Assembly (NCBI GenBank): GCA_002426495.1
Contig: DIQC01000037.1
Coordinates: forward strand, 1-27,801
Direction of reading: 5' to 3'
Length of the DNA stretch: 27,801 bases
DNA from: Thermacetogenium sp. UBA5472
Lineage (GTDB): Bacteria; Bacillota; DSM-12270; Thermacetogeniales; Thermacetogeniaceae
The translations under genes and the position numbers were made by a program. Below, in pieces: positions 1 through 7,947 of this stretch; positions within the stretch are counted from its first letter, which is position 1, and every line of letters starts with the position of its first letter. The notes under the pieces were generated by a model. The model searched no databases. It saw only the letters and a program-made list of their open reading frames with translations, and was not told the DNA's origin.

Positions 1-1
1 G

Positions 2-235
2 CTCCATGATGTGATCAATGTTAATGACGGCAAGCGGCTCGGTATGATCAGGGATATTGATATTGATGTGGATACCGGCCGCGTCAAATCCGTTATCTTG
101 CCAGGCACCAGCCGAATGTTCAGCTTTCTTGGAAAAAATGAAGAGGTGGTTGTTCCCTGGGAGAATATTGTTAAGATAGGTGTGGATGTGATCCTTGTCG
201 AGCTGTCCTCTGCAATCAGACAGCAGGTGAAGTAG
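2..235 (+). CDS. YlmC/YmxH family PRC-barrel protein, 5' end cut off
   Basis: The reading frame is open to the left edge of the window, so this is the C-terminal ~78 codons of a gene whose start lies outside. An in-frame GTG at position 11 exists, but it falls inside the conserved N-terminal strand (DVINVNDGKRLG) and is unlikely to be the real start. The protein has the PRC-barrel pattern of the YlmC/YmxH family: the GKRLG turn, an acidic strand (DIDIDVDTGRV), and the VVVPWENIVKIGVDVILVE ending. Family members are small (about 80-90 residues), lie near sigE/sigG and nrdR in sporulating Firmicutes, and have no firmly established biochemical role; a link to sporulation is inferred from context. 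A strong terminator about 80 bases downstream separates it from nrdR. Confidence 0.8.
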   Translation, partial: LHDVINVNDGKRLGMIRDIDIDVDTGRVKSVILPGTSRMFSFLGKNEEVVVPWENIVKIGVDVILVELSSAIRQQVK

Positions 236-316
236 AATATTTTCTGAAAACTCCGCGGGTAACTGGAAATCATCTATCGGCATATTCTATCCAATAAAAC
301 CAGATAAAAAAAGATC

Positions 317-345
317 AGTCCCAAAATAAAAATGGGACTTTTTTT
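317..345 (+). terminator. Rho-independent terminator after the ylmC-like gene
   Basis: A perfect 7-bp stem (AGTCCCA paired with TGGGACT) with an A-rich 9-base loop is followed directly by seven T residues. It closes the upstream ylmC-like transcription unit before the nrdR promoter region. Confidence 0.85.
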
Positions 346-349
346 ATTA

Positions 350-368
350 GTACTAGATGTAGTATAAT
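350..368 (+). promoter_or_regulatory. Probable nrdR promoter -10 box overlapping a candidate NrdR operator
   Basis: The imperfect palindrome ACTAGATGTAGT (352-363) matches 10 of the 12 central positions of the published NrdR-box consensus ACwATATATwGT. It abuts a perfect TATAAT hexamer (363-368). No good -35 hexamer is visible at 17 bases upstream, where the sequence is T-rich terminator tail. Its location just before nrdR and nrdD fits autoregulation and dNTP/ATP-sensed repression of the reductase. NrdR normally binds two boxes about 21 or 31 bases apart. I could not find a convincing second one; the nearby AT-rich run at 364-375 is a weak match with the wrong spacing. The promoter is likely and the operator is only plausible. 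Confidence 0.45.
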
Positions 369-421
369 ATATATCGCAAAGCTCCACATGTTGATTTATG
401 AAGAGATAAGGGGATGGTCTA

Positions 422-886
422 ATGGCTTATGCATGTCCTTATTGTAAAGATGGGGAATCGCGAGTCTTGGATTCCCGCTCTCTGGATAGTGGCTTTACCA
501 TCAGACGCAGGCGGGAGTGTATATCTTGTAGCAGACGCTTCACAACCTATGAGCGTGTTGAGGATATCCCCCTCTGGGTGACAAAAAAAGGTGGCAGGAG
601 AGAGATATTCTGTCGGGACAAGCTTCTTACCGGGATCATGAAAGCCTGCGAGAAAAGGCCTATAGCGCATACTAAAATGTCTGCTATTGTAGATGAGATT
701 GAAAGGAAACTACGGGATCAATCTGAACCGGAGGTTTCCAGTATGACCATCGGGCAGATGGTGATGGACCACCTGCTTGGCCTGGATACAGTGGCATATG
801 TTCGCTTTGCTTCTGTTTATCGAGAATTCAAAGATGTGGGAGAAATCCTTGACTGTTTAGAGGAAATAGGTGCCAAGGAGCGCTAA
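422..886 (+). CDS. nrdR: Transcriptional repressor NrdR
   Basis: NrdR is a nucleotide-sensing repressor of ribonucleotide reductase genes. The 154-residue product has the full family layout. An N-terminal zinc ribbon uses Cys5/Cys8 and Cys33/Cys36 around the RRRREC motif and runs into RRFTTYE. An ATP-cone domain (about residues 49-139) follows, with KKGGRREIFCRDKL and the closing RFASVYREFKDV segment. Length is normal for the family (about 150). The ATG is preceded by AAGGGGATGG. The neighbour 34 bases downstream is nrdD, the expected target, so the two are probably co-transcribed and autoregulated. Confidence 0.97.
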   Translation: MAYACPYCKDGESRVLDSRSLDSGFTIRRRRECISCSRRFTTYERVEDIPLWVTKKGGRREIFCRDKLLTGIMKACEKRPIAHTKMSAIVDEIERKLRDQSEPEVSSMTIGQMVMDHLLGLDTVAYVRFASVYREFKDVGEILDCLEEIGAKER

Positions 887-920
887 TATATGCAATATTG
901 TATAAGAGAGGAGAACTAAT

Positions 921-2933
921 TTGTTTACTAAAATCAGAAAAAGGGATGGTAGAGAAGTACCTTTTGACGACTCCAAAATTACAGATGCCATCTTTATGGC
1001 TGCTCGTGCTGTAGGTGGGGAGGATCGCGAGCAGGCGGTTTCTCTTACTTTGAATGTATTACGGATGCTTAGGGAGCAGTACAACGGGAATCTCTTTGGT
1101 GTAGAGGATGTTCAGGATGTGGTGGAAAAGGTATTGATTGAAGAGGGACATGCCCGTACTGCCAAGGCGTACATCCTGTACAGGGACAAGCGCACACGGA
1201 TGCGTGATGCAAAAACCGAACTGATGGATGTTGTTGAGGATATCGTTAGGGAGACGGACAAGGATAATGCTAATGTAGGAAACTCCCCCTCAGCCAAGAT
1301 GCTGCAGATTGCCAGTGCAGCCAGCAGGAACTATTATTTGTCCAGGCTTCTGGATGAGGATTATTCCCTGGCTCATCAGCAGGGGGATATACACATACAT
1401 GATCTAGACTTCTACGCTACCACAATAAATTGCCTACAAATACCATTAGATGAATTATTAACCGATGGCTTTGATAATGGCCACGGTTTTATCAGGCCGC
1501 CTAAGCGCCCAGCCTCTGCAACTGCTCTAGCGGCGATCATCCTGCAGAGTGCGCAGAACGATATGTATGGAGGCCAATCCTTTCCCTTTTTTGATAATCA
1601 GTTGGCTCCATTTATTGATGGTGAAGGTGAAGAAGAAATTTACCAGGCTATGGAGGCCTTAGTATATAACCTAAATTCTATGCATAGTAGGGCAGGGAGC
1701 CAGGTGCCTTTTTCATCACTCAATCTGGGTACTGATATCTCTGAGCCCGGGCGCCTGGTTACTCGCAACCTCTTGCTGGCATATGAGGCGGGACTGGGGA
1801 AGGGTGAAAATCCTATTTTCCCCAATATAATCTTCCGGCTGAAGAAGGGTATCAACTTTAATCCGGAAGACCCTAACTATGATCTCTTTCAACTGGCAAT
1901 CAGGGTGGCTAGTAAAAGGCTTAACCCTACTTTCAGTTTTATGGATGCGTCTTTCAATAAGCAGTACGGTGACCAGGTGGCCTATATGGGCTGCCGTACC
2001 CGGGTGATGGCTAACCGTCGCGGCCCTGCGGTTACCACCAAGAGAGGGAACCTTTCCTTTACAACTCTGAATCTTCCGCGCTTGGCTATCAAAGCGGAGC
2101 GAAACATCAAAAAGTTCTTCAGTTTGCTTGATGAGGTAACAGAACTTACTCTCAATCAGCTTTACCACAGGTTCAAAGTGCAGTGCAGGCTGAGGGTGAA
2201 GGATATTCCCTTTGTCATGGGCCAGGGGCTTTATATGGGATCAGAGGACTTAAAGCCCGGTGACAGTATCGAACCTGCTATTGTTAATGGTACACTATCT
2301 GTGGGAGTAATCGGGTTGGCGGAAACCCTGGTTGCCCTGACAGGTTACCATCATGGACAGAATGAGGATTCCCAAACCCTTGGTGTGGAAATTATGGAAC
2401 ACATCAAGGAAAAAGTGGATGAGGCTTGTGAAAGGTTTGATCTGAATTACACCTTTTTAGCCACACCTGCTGAAGGGTTATGTAAAAGGTTCGTCAAGAT
2501 TGATCGTCAAGAGTATGGGATCATACCCGGTGTTACTGATCGGGAATATTACACAAATTCATTTCATATTCCTGTTTACTATCCGATCAGTATATTTGAC
2601 AAGATCAGGCTGGAAGGGAAATACCATAAACACTTCGATGCAGGGCATATCAGCTATGTAGAGCTGCCATCACCACCCCAGCATAATCTGCAGGCAGTGG
2701 AGAAACTGCTTCAACATATGAGTGACTGTGATATGGGATATGCAGGGATCAATTACCCTGTGGACTTTTGCTGCAGCTGCAATTTACTCGGGGTAATTGA
2801 TGAGAGGCAGTGTCCGCGCTGCGGTTCCTCTGATATCCGCCGGGTACGTAGGATTACAGGGTATTTGAGCACTATAGATCGCTTCAATGATGGTAAGCTA
2901 GCGGAATTGAAAGACAGGATTCCCCATGGTTGA
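921..2933 (+). CDS. nrdD: Anaerobic (class III) ribonucleoside-triphosphate reductase
   Basis: NrdD reduces ribonucleoside triphosphates to deoxyribonucleotides with an oxygen-sensitive glycyl radical made by NrdG. The 670-residue protein has an N-terminal ATP-cone regulatory domain (about residues 3-90), the central barrel with a conserved Cys171 in the HIHDLDFYATTINC segment, a C-terminal zinc site (Cys617/618, Cys620, Cys631, Cys634), and the glycyl-radical loop RRITGYL with Gly647 as the radical residue. The start is TTG, backed by AGAGAGGAGA. Length is typical of the Thermotoga-like form. The activase NrdG is not immediately next: a DNA methyltransferase gene intervenes. No class I or II reductase is seen in this window, and the enzyme implies DNA synthesis without oxygen. 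Confidence 0.97.
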   Translation: MFTKIRKRDGREVPFDDSKITDAIFMAARAVGGEDREQAVSLTLNVLRMLREQYNGNLFGVEDVQDVVEKVLIEEGHARTAKAYILYRDKRTRMRDAKTELMDVVEDIVRETDKDNANVGNSPSAKMLQIASAASRNYYLSRLLDEDYSLAHQQGDIHIHDLDFYATTINCLQIPLDELLTDGFDNGHGFIRPPKRPASATALAAIILQSAQNDMYGGQSFPFFDNQLAPFIDGEGEEEIYQAMEALVYNLNSMHSRAGSQVPFSSLNLGTDISEPGRLVTRNLLLAYEAGLGKGENPIFPNIIFRLKKGINFNPEDPNYDLFQLAIRVASKRLNPTFSFMDASFNKQYGDQVAYMGCRTRVMANRRGPAVTTKRGNLSFTTLNLPRLAIKAERNIKKFFSLLDEVTELTLNQLYHRFKVQCRLRVKDIPFVMGQGLYMGSEDLKPGDSIEPAIVNGTLSVGVIGLAETLVALTGYHHGQNEDSQTLGVEIMEHIKEKVDEACERFDLNYTFLATPAEGLCKRFVKIDRQEYGIIPGVTDREYYTNSFHIPVYYPISIFDKIRLEGKYHKHFDAGHISYVELPSPPQHNLQAVEKLLQHMSDCDMGYAGINYPVDFCCSCNLLGVIDERQCPRCGSSDIRRVRRITGYLSTIDRFNDGKLAELKDRIPHG

Positions 2934-2963
2934 TGTATACAATAGGAATGCGGTGATAAGGTA

Positions 2964-4406
2964 ATGTCTGAATCGTTGATCTCCCAATTACCTGCAGTTG
3001 TTATTGAGGGCAGAAAAGAAGCGGAAACAAGCTTGGAGCGGATCAAGTGCTGCCCTGCCGCTTCACTGCAGGTAAATGAATATGTCTTCCCCTTGATGAC
3101 CGACAGTGTGGCAGAGATGGATGGGGCAGTGTCATCAGAGTCATCAGAGAAATGGACTAATCGTCTTTTTTATGGGGATAATTTGCTGATCATCGAAGCC
3201 CTGCTGGCGGGTGATGCCGCCACAGGCCTTCCATCAATGAAGGGGAAGGTTGATCTGATCTATATTGATCCTCCTTTTGCCAGCAGGGCCAACTATCGGA
3301 CAACTAGCACTATCTCTAATGTGGGTGGTGATCCCCTTGTGCTGGAACAAAGGGCTTATGAAGATTCCTGGGATGAGGGGATGTTTGGCTATCTAAGGAT
3401 GCTTTATTCCAGACTGTTTCTGATGAGGGAGTTGTTAAGTGAGCAGGGTTCGCTGATCATTCACTTGGACTGGCATGCTGTACATTATGTCAAGGTGCTG
3501 CTCGATGAGATCTTCGGCTACGATAACTTTCGTAATGAAATCGCCTGGTGTTATGGGGGTGGGGGAGCGCCAAAGAAAACCTACTCAAAAAAACATGATC
3601 TGCTGTTATGGTACAGCAAGGGCTCTGACTGGACTTTCAACAGGCAATTTCGCCCTTATACAAAGGGGACATTGGAGAGGGGACTTACCGCTGTCAAAGG
3701 GGATAAGTATGCACTGCGCAAAGAAGGAGCGGGCTTGGATGATTGGTGGTGCGGCAAAGAGGTGCAGAAGATCCTCAGTCCGACAGCATATGAAAACCTC
3801 AAGTTCACTACCCAAAAACCGGAGGGTTTGTTGAAGAGGATCATCAATGGCCATTCCAATGAAGGGGACATGGTGGCTGATTTTTTCTGTGGCAGTGGAA
3901 CTACAGGTGCGGTTGCCGAAAAGCTTGGAAGGCGCTGGATCATGGCTGATGCAAGCAGGTTGGCGTATAAGCTTACATATAAACGCCTGTTGAATCAACA
4001 AAGTAAGTTTATCAGTCAAGCTGCTCAGTACCCTTTACCTTCCATCGGTTCTTTGGTGCTGAAACAATCTGTTATTAGCAGATCCGAAGGATTTGATACA
4101 ATAAAAGTGGAACTGATTGACTATCACATAGATATGGATTCTCTTCCTTTGCAGATAAGTGATCAACTAGAGAGAGTGATAACTTCTGATCCACTTGCTC
4201 TCATCGAATACTGGATGGTTGATCCAGATTATGATGGAAAGGTTTTTCAAGGTAGGTGGCAGTCTTGCCGAGGCAATGATTGCAGGGTCGGTCTTGAGAC
4301 TGAGATCCGCGTGCCCGGGGTAGAAGGAGTCAGAAAGATCTGTGTCAAGGCAGTTGATGTCTTCGGTTATGAGAGCAGGGCATTGGTGTGTGCAGACGGG
4401 TGTTAG
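2964..4406 (+). CDS. Beta-class DNA N6-adenine/N4-cytosine methyltransferase (solitary, Mod-like)
   Basis: This predicted site-specific DNA methyltransferase (480 aa) carries the catalytic motif IV as DPPF (Asp102-Phe105, in DLIYIDPPF). The S-adenosylmethionine-binding motif I is near the C-terminal side as FCGSGTTG (about residues 308-315), preceded by TTQKPEGLLKRII. This IV-then-I order defines the beta class, which includes type III Mod subunits. The central part (about 190-280) should be the target-recognition region. A C-terminal extension of about 120 residues ends in a VKAVDVFGYESRALV strand like those of some Mod proteins. No restriction endonuclease, Res helicase or specificity gene is nearby, so it looks like an orphan methylase. 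It begins 30 bases after nrdD and ends 25 bases before nrdG, so it is probably transcribed with them. Target base and sequence cannot be told from the gene. Confidence 0.88.
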   Translation: MSESLISQLPAVVIEGRKEAETSLERIKCCPAASLQVNEYVFPLMTDSVAEMDGAVSSESSEKWTNRLFYGDNLLIIEALLAGDAATGLPSMKGKVDLIYIDPPFASRANYRTTSTISNVGGDPLVLEQRAYEDSWDEGMFGYLRMLYSRLFLMRELLSEQGSLIIHLDWHAVHYVKVLLDEIFGYDNFRNEIAWCYGGGGAPKKTYSKKHDLLLWYSKGSDWTFNRQFRPYTKGTLERGLTAVKGDKYALRKEGAGLDDWWCGKEVQKILSPTAYENLKFTTQKPEGLLKRIINGHSNEGDMVADFFCGSGTTGAVAEKLGRRWIMADASRLAYKLTYKRLLNQQSKFISQAAQYPLPSIGSLVLKQSVISRSEGFDTIKVELIDYHIDMDSLPLQISDQLERVITSDPLALIEYWMVDPDYDGKVFQGRWQSCRGNDCRVGLETEIRVPGVEGVRKICVKAVDVFGYESRALVCADGC

Positions 4407-4431
4407 TCGAGGGCAGGCGAGGGGGAGGCAG

Positions 4432-4944
4432 ATGAAACTTCGAATTGCAGGTTATACAAAGGAAAGTGTTGTGGACGGGCCAGGGATCAGGTTTGTTATT
4501 TATGCCCAGGGATGCCCCCATGGCTGCGCTGGCTGTCATAACCCTGAAACCTGGGATTTTAATGGGGGAGAAGAGATAGCAGTGGAGGAAATTCTCTCTT
4601 TAATTCGGGGCACACAGCTCTTGCAGGGTGTTACCTTTTCAGGGGGAGAGCCTTTTGCACAGGCTGAGGCTATGGCAGCTTTGGCTGAACAGGTCAAAGG
4701 GATGGGCTTGGATATAGTTACCTACACTGGGTATACTTTCGAAGAGCTTTTAAAGATGTCCAGGGATGCCCGAGATGTCAAGTTGCTGCTGGAGAGAAGT
4801 GACATTTTGGTGGATGGCCTTTATATCGAATCAGAGAGGGATTTGAGTGTGCCTTTTCGCGGCTCTACAAATCAACGCTTTCTTGATGTTGAAGCGTCTC
4901 TGACAGTGGGTCGTGCTGTAGATTCTGCAGGATGTAGGTGTTAA
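4432..4944 (+). CDS. nrdG: Anaerobic ribonucleotide reductase activating protein (radical SAM)
   Basis: NrdG generates the glycyl radical on NrdD from S-adenosylmethionine and a [4Fe-4S] cluster. The radical-SAM motif is Cys28-x3-Cys32-x2-Cys35 in GCPHGCAGCHN, followed by the SGGEP SAM-binding loop (TFSGGEPFAQ) and the family GSTNQR ending. An in-frame start 30 codons upstream is possible, but it lies within the methyltransferase gene and adds unconserved sequence. The ATG used here follows a strong GGGGGAGG and gives the normal N-terminus MKLRIAGYTKESVVDGPG. At 170 residues it is of usual length. It is the required partner of nrdD, separated from it only by the methyltransferase gene. Confidence 0.95.
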   Translation: MKLRIAGYTKESVVDGPGIRFVIYAQGCPHGCAGCHNPETWDFNGGEEIAVEEILSLIRGTQLLQGVTFSGGEPFAQAEAMAALAEQVKGMGLDIVTYTGYTFEELLKMSRDARDVKLLLERSDILVDGLYIESERDLSVPFRGSTNQRFLDVEASLTVGRAVDSAGCRC

Positions 4945-4956
4945 GAGGTGCTCTAG

Positions 4957-5949
4957 GTGGAAAAAGATGTTATCAAGATCAGGCATGACAAATTGAAGAA
5001 GAGAACTTCCAAGAAAAAGCTGAGCAGTCTTGTCAAAAGGCTGATCCTATTTTCTTTTTTAGCTCTTGCTGTAATTTGGCTGGGAATGCAGGTGTTTAAT
5101 TTTTGTGTGTTTCAAGCTATCAGAACCGTAGAAGCTCAAACAGGGGTATTGACAGCAACAGCTAAGGCCAAGGGTGTCTTATTATTTCAGGAAGAGGTAG
5201 TTAGAGCACCAGTATCCGGAGAGTTGGAACCTTTGGCTGCCGAGGGGACCCGGCTTTCCATCGATACGGTTGTTGGGCATATTAAACCCCTGACAGGCCC
5301 TGATGGCAGTGCTGGCAGTGTTGAGCTCAAAAGCCCTTCTGCTGGTATTGTCTGCTATAGTCTTGATGGTTGGGAGGGTGTTTATGACCGTCTCTCCTGG
5401 CAGCACACTGATCCTGTTCTGATTTTCAATAACATCACGGAGGAAACCAAGGAAACCAAGCCGCAAAAGGAAGTGCTCGATAAGGGGGAGCCGATTTTTA
5501 AGGTCATCGATAATCTGGAAAATCCTTATATTATTATACAATTTGCCGCTGGTTATGCCTCTCATGTAAAAGAGGGTGCACGGCTGCAGCTTACCTGGGG
5601 GAAGGACCAGGGTGGCCGAGGGAAGGTAATCTCTCTCATCGACAAAAAAGGTAACATGTATACCATTGTAGAGTTGGAGCAGGTGCGGTCCTTTCCCTGT
5701 CAGCGTCTTTTGGAATTAGAGGTGAGCTGCAGAAAAGGGGAGGGTGTTATTGTCCCTGATTCAGCACTAGTAAAAGAAGATGGTGAAAATGAAGTATATT
5801 TATATATAATGTCTGTTACTGGCCCGGTGGTAAAAAATGTGGAAGTTGTCACAGTGTTGGATGGCCAGGTAGCAGTTCAGGGGATTTCGCCTGGTGCGGA
5901 TGTGGTGAAGAATCCGGGGGTGGCCAGGTTGATCAAGAAAGATATTTAA
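4957..5949 (+). CDS. Membrane-anchored HlyD-like protein of the ylm/sepF cluster
   Basis: The 330-residue protein has a strongly basic cytoplasmic N-terminus (about 1-26), one transmembrane helix (about 27-50), and a long outside domain. That domain contains strands like those of HlyD/biotinyl-lipoyl adaptors: a half-motif near VVRAPVSGELEPLAAEGTRL and a second near VELKSPSAGIVCYS, then a beta-rich part ending in VNGTV-like strands (EVVTVLDGQVAVQGISPGADVV). Such proteins lie between nrdR or ylmC and yggS in many Clostridia and are often labelled HlyD-family efflux adaptors. No export ATPase or RND pump is adjacent, so a transport role is doubtful, and location suggests an envelope or division role instead. 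The GTG start follows AAGAGGTG with 6 bases between. Function is not established. Confidence 0.7.
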   Translation: MEKDVIKIRHDKLKKRTSKKKLSSLVKRLILFSFLALAVIWLGMQVFNFCVFQAIRTVEAQTGVLTATAKAKGVLLFQEEVVRAPVSGELEPLAAEGTRLSIDTVVGHIKPLTGPDGSAGSVELKSPSAGIVCYSLDGWEGVYDRLSWQHTDPVLIFNNITEETKETKPQKEVLDKGEPIFKVIDNLENPYIIIQFAAGYASHVKEGARLQLTWGKDQGGRGKVISLIDKKGNMYTIVELEQVRSFPCQRLLELEVSCRKGEGVIVPDSALVKEDGENEVYLYIMSVTGPVVKNVEVVTVLDGQVAVQGISPGADVVKNPGVARLIKKDI

Positions 5950-6001
5950 ATTAAGGAAGGAATCGGTCTTAATTTGCCGAATCAAGAGGAGGACGATTTT
6001 A

Positions 6002-6682
6002 TTGCCTGCTGCTCTTAAAGAACACATTGAATTGGTTAATGAACGCATAGAGCAGGCTTGTCAACGTGCAGGCCGTAGTTCATCTGAAGTTAAGCTTGTC
6101 GCCGTAACCAAGATGACGACAGTTGAAATGGCCAAAGAGGCTCTGCGCTATGGGCTGCACAGTTTAGGTGAAAATAGAGTTCAGGATTTTATAGCTAAGT
6201 ACGAGGAGATCGGTGAAGATGCTGAGTGGCATCTGATCGGCCACTTGCAGCGCAATAAGGTCAAATACCTGGTGGGAAAGGTGAATATGATTCACTCCCT
6301 TGACAGACTGCCCTTGGCCAGACAGCTTGATCGGTTGAGTATCAAACAGGGATATCCCTGGCAGGTACTGGTACAGGTTAATGTGTCAAGGGAGGATACA
6401 AAATATGGCCTATCTCCGGAAGAACTCCCCAGATTTTTTGATGCTGTTCAGGATCTGGGTGGGGTTAATGTGTGCGGCTTAATGACCATAGCACCCCATG
6501 AGGAGGACCCTGAAAGGGTTCGTCCGGTGTTTAAGCGGCTTCACCATTTGCGTGAAGAAATGTCCCGGGCAAGGCCTTATCTTGATCTACGTCACCTTTC
6601 TATGGGAATGACCAACGATTTCGAAATTGCGATTGAAGAAGGAGCAACACTTATCAGGGTAGGGAGCGCACTATTTAGTTAA
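6002..6682 (+). CDS. yggS: YggS/YlmE family pyridoxal-phosphate homeostasis protein
   Basis: This is a PLP-binding, alanine-racemase-fold protein without known enzymatic activity. It buffers vitamin B6 and affects amino-acid pools. The 226-residue sequence has the PLP-lysine motif VKLVAVTK (Lys37), then GENRVQDF, the HLIGHLQRNKVKYL segment, CGLMTIAP, and the C-terminal LSMGMTNDFEIAIEEGATLIRVGSALF phosphate-binding region. The start is TTG with AAGAGGAGG about nine bases upstream. It lies just ahead of sepF, the classical ylmE-ylmF order in Firmicutes, and close to proC, a pairing known from many genomes. Confidence 0.95.
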   Translation: MPAALKEHIELVNERIEQACQRAGRSSSEVKLVAVTKMTTVEMAKEALRYGLHSLGENRVQDFIAKYEEIGEDAEWHLIGHLQRNKVKYLVGKVNMIHSLDRLPLARQLDRLSIKQGYPWQVLVQVNVSREDTKYGLSPEELPRFFDAVQDLGGVNVCGLMTIAPHEEDPERVRPVFKRLHHLREEMSRARPYLDLRHLSMGMTNDFEIAIEEGATLIRVGSALFS

Positions 6683-6698
6683 GAGGGGAGTGAGCCTT

Positions 6699-7145
6699 TT
6701 GGCGGGCAGTTGGCTTGATAAAATTGCAAATATTTTGGGTTATGCAGATCAGGATGATGAACTGGAAGATTTCGAGAGTGAGCAGGAAGGGGAACCAAGA
6801 GGTAGAAAAAAAGCGCCTGTTTTGAGTCTGCACACCTCCCCCGAGGTAAAAATTATTATCATGACACCTGAAGGTTTTGATGAGGCGGAAAAGGGAGCCA
6901 ATTACCTAAAAAACAGGAAGCCGTTAGTTGTCAATTTAAGTAAGGTAACGAAAGAAGTAGCTCAGCGCTTACTTGATTTTTTGGGTGGCACAGTGTTTGC
7001 CTTGGATGGGAGTATGCAGAGAGTCAGTAAAGATTCCTTTCTTTTTGTTCCCAGCAATATGACTATCTATTCCGATACTTCAGGAGAAATATCCCAGGAG
7101 CCTTATATAGCAGAATTAGATCGGGAGGACACTAATGAGTTTTAG
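6699..7145 (+). CDS. sepF: Cell division protein SepF
   Basis: SepF binds FtsZ and the membrane and organises the division ring in Gram-positive bacteria and cyanobacteria. The start chosen is TTG at 6699, eight bases after GAGGGGAG. It gives the usual N-terminal amphipathic membrane-binding helix (AGSWLDKIANILGYAD). A GTG three codons upstream is possible but overlaps the ribosome-binding site. An acidic linker (about residues 20-40) is followed by the conserved SepF core from VKIIIMTPEGFDEAEKG through NLSKVTKEVAQRLLDFLGGTVFALDG to FLFVPSNMTI. At 148 residues it has typical length. Its last 11 bases overlap proC, so the two are translated from one message. Confidence 0.93.
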   Translation: MAGSWLDKIANILGYADQDDELEDFESEQEGEPRGRKKAPVLSLHTSPEVKIIIMTPEGFDEAEKGANYLKNRKPLVVNLSKVTKEVAQRLLDFLGGTVFALDGSMQRVSKDSFLFVPSNMTIYSDTSGEISQEPYIAELDREDTNEF

Positions 7146-7947
7146 CAGAAAAAAAGTCGGTGTCATCGGTGTGGGTGTCATGGGAAGCGCAATCACCCAG
7201 GGCCTCCTCAGAGCAGGCCTTGTACAACCCAAGGATATAACAGCAAGTGATTCCAATAAAGACGCTCTGCAAAGGCTGCAGGAAGCTGTTTCTGTGCAGG
7301 TAACATCTGATAATAGTGTTTTGGTTCAACGCAGTGAAGTGGTTATAATTGCAGTAAAACCCAACCAGATGGAAGAAATACTCAATGAAATCGCACCATC
7401 TGTTACCCTGAAGCATCTGGTGGTATCTATAGCTGCCGGGATCAGGATTTCAACTCTGGAAAAGCATTTGCCTGCTGGTGTTCCGGTAATTCGGGTAATG
7501 CCTAATATCCCGGCTTTGATCGGTGAAGGGATGAGCACTTTGGCCTTAGGGACTCATGCCGGTATAGATGAGCAGGATGCTGCCGAAGTGCTTTTTTCTG
7601 CATTGGGTAAAGTGATCACTCTCCGGGAAAGGGAACTCGATGCAGTGACTGGGATCAGTGGTTGTGGCCCAGCCTATATGGCGATCATTATAGAGGCCTT
7701 GGCTGATGGGGGTGTCAAGATGGGGCTCTCCCGTCAGGTTGCCTTGGAGTTAGCTGTTCAGACTATGATCGGAACAGCCAGGATGATCCAGGTAACAGGT
7801 GAACATCCGGCAGCACTTAAAGATCGAATCTGTTCTCCGGGAGGGAGTACCATCAGTGGTGTTCACGTTCTGGAGAAGGGTTGTCTAAGAGGACTGTTGA
7901 TGGATGCTGTTGAGACAGCTACTGAACGGTCGGAGGAGTTACAATGA
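7135..7947 (+). CDS. proC: Pyrroline-5-carboxylate reductase
   Basis: ProC catalyses the last step of proline synthesis, the NAD(P)H-dependent reduction of pyrroline-5-carboxylate. The 270-residue protein has an N-terminal Rossmann motif GVIGVGVMGSAITQGLL, the VVIIAVKPNQ segment, VIRVMPNIPALIGEG, and the C-terminal dimerisation signature with SGCGPAYMAIIIEALADGG and KDRICSPGGSTISG. Length is normal. It overlaps sepF by 11 bases and the next gene yggT by 4 bases (ATGA), showing translational coupling within the division cluster. Confidence 0.96.
   Translation: MSFSRKKVGVIGVGVMGSAITQGLLRAGLVQPKDITASDSNKDALQRLQEAVSVQVTSDNSVLVQRSEVVIIAVKPNQMEEILNEIAPSVTLKHLVVSIAAGIRISTLEKHLPAGVPVIRVMPNIPALIGEGMSTLALGTHAGIDEQDAAEVLFSALGKVITLRERELDAVTGISGCGPAYMAIIIEALADGGVKMGLSRQVALELAVQTMIGTARMIQVTGEHPAALKDRICSPGGSTISGVHVLEKGCLRGLLMDAVETATERSEELQ

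Noticed and set aside
364..377. Second NrdR box in the AT-rich sequence after the first
   Set aside because: The ATATAT core fits, but the flanking AC/GT positions do not, and the 12-base centre distance is not the spacing used by NrdR.
886..920. Palindrome-like ATGCAATATTGTAT between nrdR and nrdD as an NrdR box
   Set aside because: It does not match the AC...GT edges of the consensus, and the short gap suggests co-transcription without its own promoter.
1716..2168. 150-codon minus-strand frame inside nrdD
   Set aside because: It lies fully inside a well-conserved gene and resembles no protein family.
2964..4406. Complete restriction-modification system around the methyltransferase
   Set aside because: The neighbours on both sides are nrdD and nrdG; no endonuclease, helicase or specificity gene is present.
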